NCBI GenBank assembly: GCA_902795275.1
Contig: CADBKQ010000001.1
Location: 124,001-188,000, forward strand
Direction: 5' to 3'
Source: an uncultured Eubacteriales bacterium
GTDB taxonomy: Bacteria; Bacillota; Clostridia; Christensenellales; Aristaeellaceae
Length of the DNA: 64,000 nucleotides
Part shown: positions 61,256 through 64,000 of the stretch, in pieces
Numbering within the stretch: the first letter of the stretch is position 1
Layout: each line of letters begins with the position of its first letter
Program-made: the position numbers and the translations under genes
Notes under the pieces: model-generated
Databases searched by the model: none
What the model was told of the DNA's origin: nothing
Seen by the model: only the letters and a program-made list of their open reading frames with translations

Positions 61256-63478
61256 GTGTACGCGGAAATCATCGTGGATATTGCGTCCGAGCAGGTGGAC
61301 CGCGTATTTACCTACCTCGTGCCGGACACGCTGGACATCCGGCCCGGCATGCGGGTGCGGATACCGTTCGGGCCGCGGGAAAAAGAAGGGTACGTCATCC
61401 GGCTGAAAGAAACGGCGGACTGGGACGAAAGCAAAATCAAGCCCATCCTGGCGGCGCTGGAGCCTTACTCCGCGCTGCTGCCGGAGCTGATGGAGCTGGC
61501 CTGGGAGATTCGCGCCAAATGCCATTGCCCCCTGTGCGAGGCGCTGCGGCTGATGCTGCCCGCCGAAATGCGGGGCGGCAGGGTGAAGATCAAGACGGAA
61601 GAATACATTCGCCTGCTGATCCCGCCGGATCGAATCGACGAGGCTATTGCCGCCCAGAAGCGGGCGAAGAGCCGGCAAATGCTGATTCGCATGCTGTCCG
61701 ACGGCCTGCCGCATCCGATGAGTGAGATTCGCCCCATGTTCCGGGACGCCCGCGCTCCTATCGCTTACCTGGCGGAACGGGAAATGGTGGAGATCACCGA
61801 GAAGGAAGCGCTGCGCTCGCCCTACTACGGCCGGGTGGACGCGCCGCCCGACCCGGAACTGACGCCCGAGCAGGAAGAAGCCCTGTCCGAGCTCATCCCG
61901 GCGCTGACCCATCCCGCTAAGCCCTTCCTGTTGCAGGGCGTGACGGGCTCCGGCAAAACGGAGGTCTATATCCGCCTGGTGCGGGAAGCGCTGCGGCAGG
62001 GCAAAGGGGCCATCATCCTGGTGCCGGAAATCGTGCTGACGCCGCAGATGATCAACTGGTTCCGCTCCCGGTTCGGGGATACCATGGCGGTGCTGCATTC
62101 CCGGCTCACGCCCGGCGAACGGTTCGACGAATGGCGGCGCATCCGCAAGGGCATGGCCCGCATCGTGATCGGGGCGCGCTCGGCGGTGTTCGCGCCGGTG
62201 GAAAAGCTGGGCGTCGTCATCGTGGACGAGGAGCACGAGCAGACGTATCTGTCTGACCGCTTTCCCCAGTACGACGCCCGGGAGATTGCCGTGTCCCGCG
62301 GGAAACGGGAAGGGGCCGCCGTGGTGCTGGCCAGCGCCACGCCCAGCATCTATTCCTACGCCATGACCCGGCGCGGGGATTACACGCTGATCGAAATGCC
62401 CCATCGGGTGCTGAACCGCCCGCTGCCCACGGTGCATCTGGTGGATATGCGGCAGGAGCTGCGCCTGGGCAACCACAGCATGTTTTCGGGACTTTTACAG
62501 CAAAAGCTGGAAGCGTGCATGGAGGGCGGCCACCAGGCCATGCTGTTCATCAACCGGCGCGGCTACGCCAGCTCGGTCAACTGCCGCAAGTGCGGGGAGA
62601 CGATCAAGTGCTCCCGGTGCGACGTGTCGATGACCTACCACAGCTTCGACAACACCCTCCGCTGCCACTACTGCGGCGAGGTGCGGCCCATGCCGAAAAC
62701 CTGCCCGACCTGCGGCAGCACGTACATCAAGGCCATGGGCACCGGCACCCAGAAGGTGGAGGAGGAGCTCAACCGGCGCTTCCCCGGCGCGGGGGTCATC
62801 CGCATGGATATCGACACCACGTCGGAGAAAAACGCTCACTTTGAACTGGTGGACCGGTTCCGGTCCGGGCAGGCGAAGATTCTGCTGGGGACGCAGATGA
62901 TCGCCAAGGGGCTGGACTTTCCCCAGGTGACGCTGGTGGGCGCGGTGATGGCGGATTTGACGCTGAACTTTCCCGATTACCGCGCCGCTGAAAGGACTTA
63001 CCAGCTTTTGGTGCAGGTGGCGGGGCGCGCGGGGCGGGGCGAACAGCCCGGCGAAGTGGTGATTCAGACCTACCAGCCCGACCACTACGCCATCCGCAGC
63101 GCCGCGAATCAGGACTACCGCGCGTTTTTTAACGAGGAGTTTGGCAGGCGCAAGGCGGATCTGTACCCGCCGTTCACGATGATGGCCCGCTTCCTGTGCG
63201 AGGCAAAGGAAATGACGGCGGCGCTGGTAACGGCGGAGCACATCAAGAACCGGATCGTGGAGGAGTTTTCCGCTTCGCCCCTGTTCCGGCGCATCTTCTT
63301 TATCCGGGCGGACACAGCGCCGATCACAAAAATTCAGGACAGGGCGAGGGCGCAGGTGCTTTTGAAGCTGCTCAACCACCCGGACACGGACAGACTGCTG
63401 GCCCGGTTTCAGGAAATGGCGGGGGAAGAATACCCGGCAAAGGTACAATTGGAAATCAACCCAGCCTCGCTGGCGTAA
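61256..63478 (+). CDS. priA: Primosomal replication protein N' (PriA helicase)
   Basis: 740 residues from a GTG 7 bases after AAAGGAGG. N-terminal DNA-binding domain (DRVFTYLVPDTLDIRPGMRVRIPFG), helicase Walker A LLQGVTGSGKTEVY, motif II VDEEHEQTY (DEEH), eight zinc cysteines in CRKCGETIKCSRC, CHYCGE and CPTCGS, then motifs V-VI (GTQMIAKGLDFP, QVAGRAGRG). It restarts stalled forks by loading the replicative helicase. Confidence 0.96.
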   Translation: MYAEIIVDIASEQVDRVFTYLVPDTLDIRPGMRVRIPFGPREKEGYVIRLKETADWDESKIKPILAALEPYSALLPELMELAWEIRAKCHCPLCEALRLMLPAEMRGGRVKIKTEEYIRLLIPPDRIDEAIAAQKRAKSRQMLIRMLSDGLPHPMSEIRPMFRDARAPIAYLAEREMVEITEKEALRSPYYGRVDAPPDPELTPEQEEALSELIPALTHPAKPFLLQGVTGSGKTEVYIRLVREALRQGKGAIILVPEIVLTPQMINWFRSRFGDTMAVLHSRLTPGERFDEWRRIRKGMARIVIGARSAVFAPVEKLGVVIVDEEHEQTYLSDRFPQYDAREIAVSRGKREGAAVVLASATPSIYSYAMTRRGDYTLIEMPHRVLNRPLPTVHLVDMRQELRLGNHSMFSGLLQQKLEACMEGGHQAMLFINRRGYASSVNCRKCGETIKCSRCDVSMTYHSFDNTLRCHYCGEVRPMPKTCPTCGSTYIKAMGTGTQKVEEELNRRFPGAGVIRMDIDTTSEKNAHFELVDRFRSGQAKILLGTQMIAKGLDFPQVTLVGAVMADLTLNFPDYRAAERTYQLLVQVAGRAGRGEQPGEVVIQTYQPDHYAIRSAANQDYRAFFNEEFGRRKADLYPPFTMMARFLCEAKEMTAALVTAEHIKNRIVEEFSASPLFRRIFFIRADTAPITKIQDRARAQVLLKLLNHPDTDRLLARFQEMAGEEYPAKVQLEINPASLA

Positions 63479-63527
63479 CAACATGCTAATATTGATTACA
63501 GCATAATGTGTTTTATTTCCCTTATGG

Positions 63528-63596
63528 CTTTCTTGGAAGGGGGTCTGGGGGAAACCATTCTTTGGCCTCCAAAGAATGGTTTCCCCCAGAAAACTC
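63528..63596 (+). repeat. Palindromic element, copy 4
   Basis: CTTTCTTGGAAGGGGGTCT, arms GGGGGAAACC-ATTCTTTGG and complement, then AGAAAACTC. It is nearly identical to copy 1 read on the other strand. The def ribosome site AGGAGGAA lies about 10 bases beyond its end. Confidence 0.9.
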
Positions 63597-63616
63597 CCCA
63601 TATATAGGAGGAAAGA

Positions 63617-64000
63617 ATGGTTCGTAAAATACTGGAACTGGGCGACGAAGCCCTGCGCAAAACCTGCAAACCCATGAAGACTTACGACCTGCGGCTGTGG
63701 CTGCTGCTGCGGGACATGGCGGAAACCATGTACAAGGCCGAGGGGGTCGGCCTGGCAGCGCCCCAGGTGGGGATTCTGCGCCGGGTCGTGGTGATTGACG
63801 TGGGGGACGATCACGGGCTGATCGAGCTGGTGAACCCGGAGATCATCGCCACGGAGGGCGAGCAGGCGGGGAGCGAAGGATGCCTGAGCGTTCCGGGCCG
63901 CCGGGGGTATGTGGTGCGGCCCAATAAAGTGACCGTCCGCGCCCAGGACCGGAAGGGCAAGAAGATTGAAATCACCGGCGAAGGACTGCTGGCCCGGGCG
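63617..64000 (+). CDS. def: Peptide deformylase (partial, runs off the window)
   Basis: The first 128 residues are present. GVGLAAPQVG is motif 1 and EGCLSVPG motif 2 with the metal-binding Cys; the HEIDHLDG motif 3 would lie past the end. It removes formyl groups from new proteins. Start after AGGAGGAA; follows priA as in other Firmicutes. Confidence 0.95.
   Translation, partial: MVRKILELGDEALRKTCKPMKTYDLRLWLLLRDMAETMYKAEGVGLAAPQVGILRRVVVIDVGDDHGLIELVNPEIIATEGEQAGSEGCLSVPGRRGYVVRPNKVTVRAQDRKGKKIEITGEGLLARA

Overview
The window reads as a chromosomal segment of a GC-rich, low-oxygen Firmicute of class Clostridia. Supporting signs are the Firmicutes cluster yicC-remA-gmk-rpoZ-coaBC-priA-def, a GlgC/GlgD pair, a class III fructose-1,6-bisphosphatase, a T-box leader, and sporulation genes (spoVT, a SpoIVFA/SpoIVFB pair, two SpoIID-like proteins). 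The sequence alone does not settle genus or family; an uncultured gut or rumen Christensenellales-like lineage is only a guess. No rRNA, tRNA, phage, transposase or CRISPR array was seen.

Layout. 1-5.7 kb: end of an Lgt-like membrane protein, a DUF896 gene, then a large LuxR-type regulator translationally coupled to a secreted clostripain-family protease, followed by a small secreted protein. 5.7-7.6 kb: promoter, tryptophan-specific T-box and a stand-alone TrpB2-type tryptophan synthase beta chain. 7.7-13.5 kb (minus): carbohydrate ABC importer (two permeases, binding protein) with a GH120-like beta-helix glycosidase. 13.7-18 kb (minus): a second ABC importer of the ferric-iron/spermidine type with a double-length permease. 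18-24.7 kb (minus): glycogen genes glgB, glgC, glgD, glgA; GlgA has a histone-H1-like tail. 24.8-29 kb: two small membrane genes, then a carboxylesterase and GH43 glycosidase pair. 29.1-32.5 kb: MoxR-DUF58-DUF4129 cassette. 32.5-34.7 kb: SpoIVFB/SpoIVFA-like genes divergent from rnhA. 34.9-36.8 kb: a CXXC membrane protein and a fused ferredoxin/thioredoxin membrane protein. 36.9-39.7 kb (minus): SpoIID-SH3 protein and a tRNA methyltransferase. 40-43.8 kb: YitT-like protein, a Card1-like (CARF plus nuclease) protein and a two-component system in one overlapping operon. 43.9-52.4 kb: spoVT, a phosphatase, a hydrolase, a probably frameshifted gene, fbp, a NamZ-like GH171 gene, a GGDEF protein and cutC. 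52.8-57.4 kb: a six-repeat peptidoglycan-binding protein, a SpoIID lipoprotein and a MATE exporter. 57.5-64 kb: the conserved housekeeping cluster, ending inside def.

Carbon use is a common thread: hemicellulose side-chain and xyloside enzymes (GH120-like, GH43, carboxylesterase), sugar import, and storage as glycogen.

The most unusual material is intergenic. One family of palindromes (four copies, about 69 bp) has arms that changed together in a compensatory way. Another family consists of fold-back elements built of 7-bp tandem units (GATTAGG, GAGTACA or GTTAGGA types) facing their own reverse complement; at least seven loci occur, all between genes. A third element with the TGTCATCCTGAGCG arm lies inside one of these.
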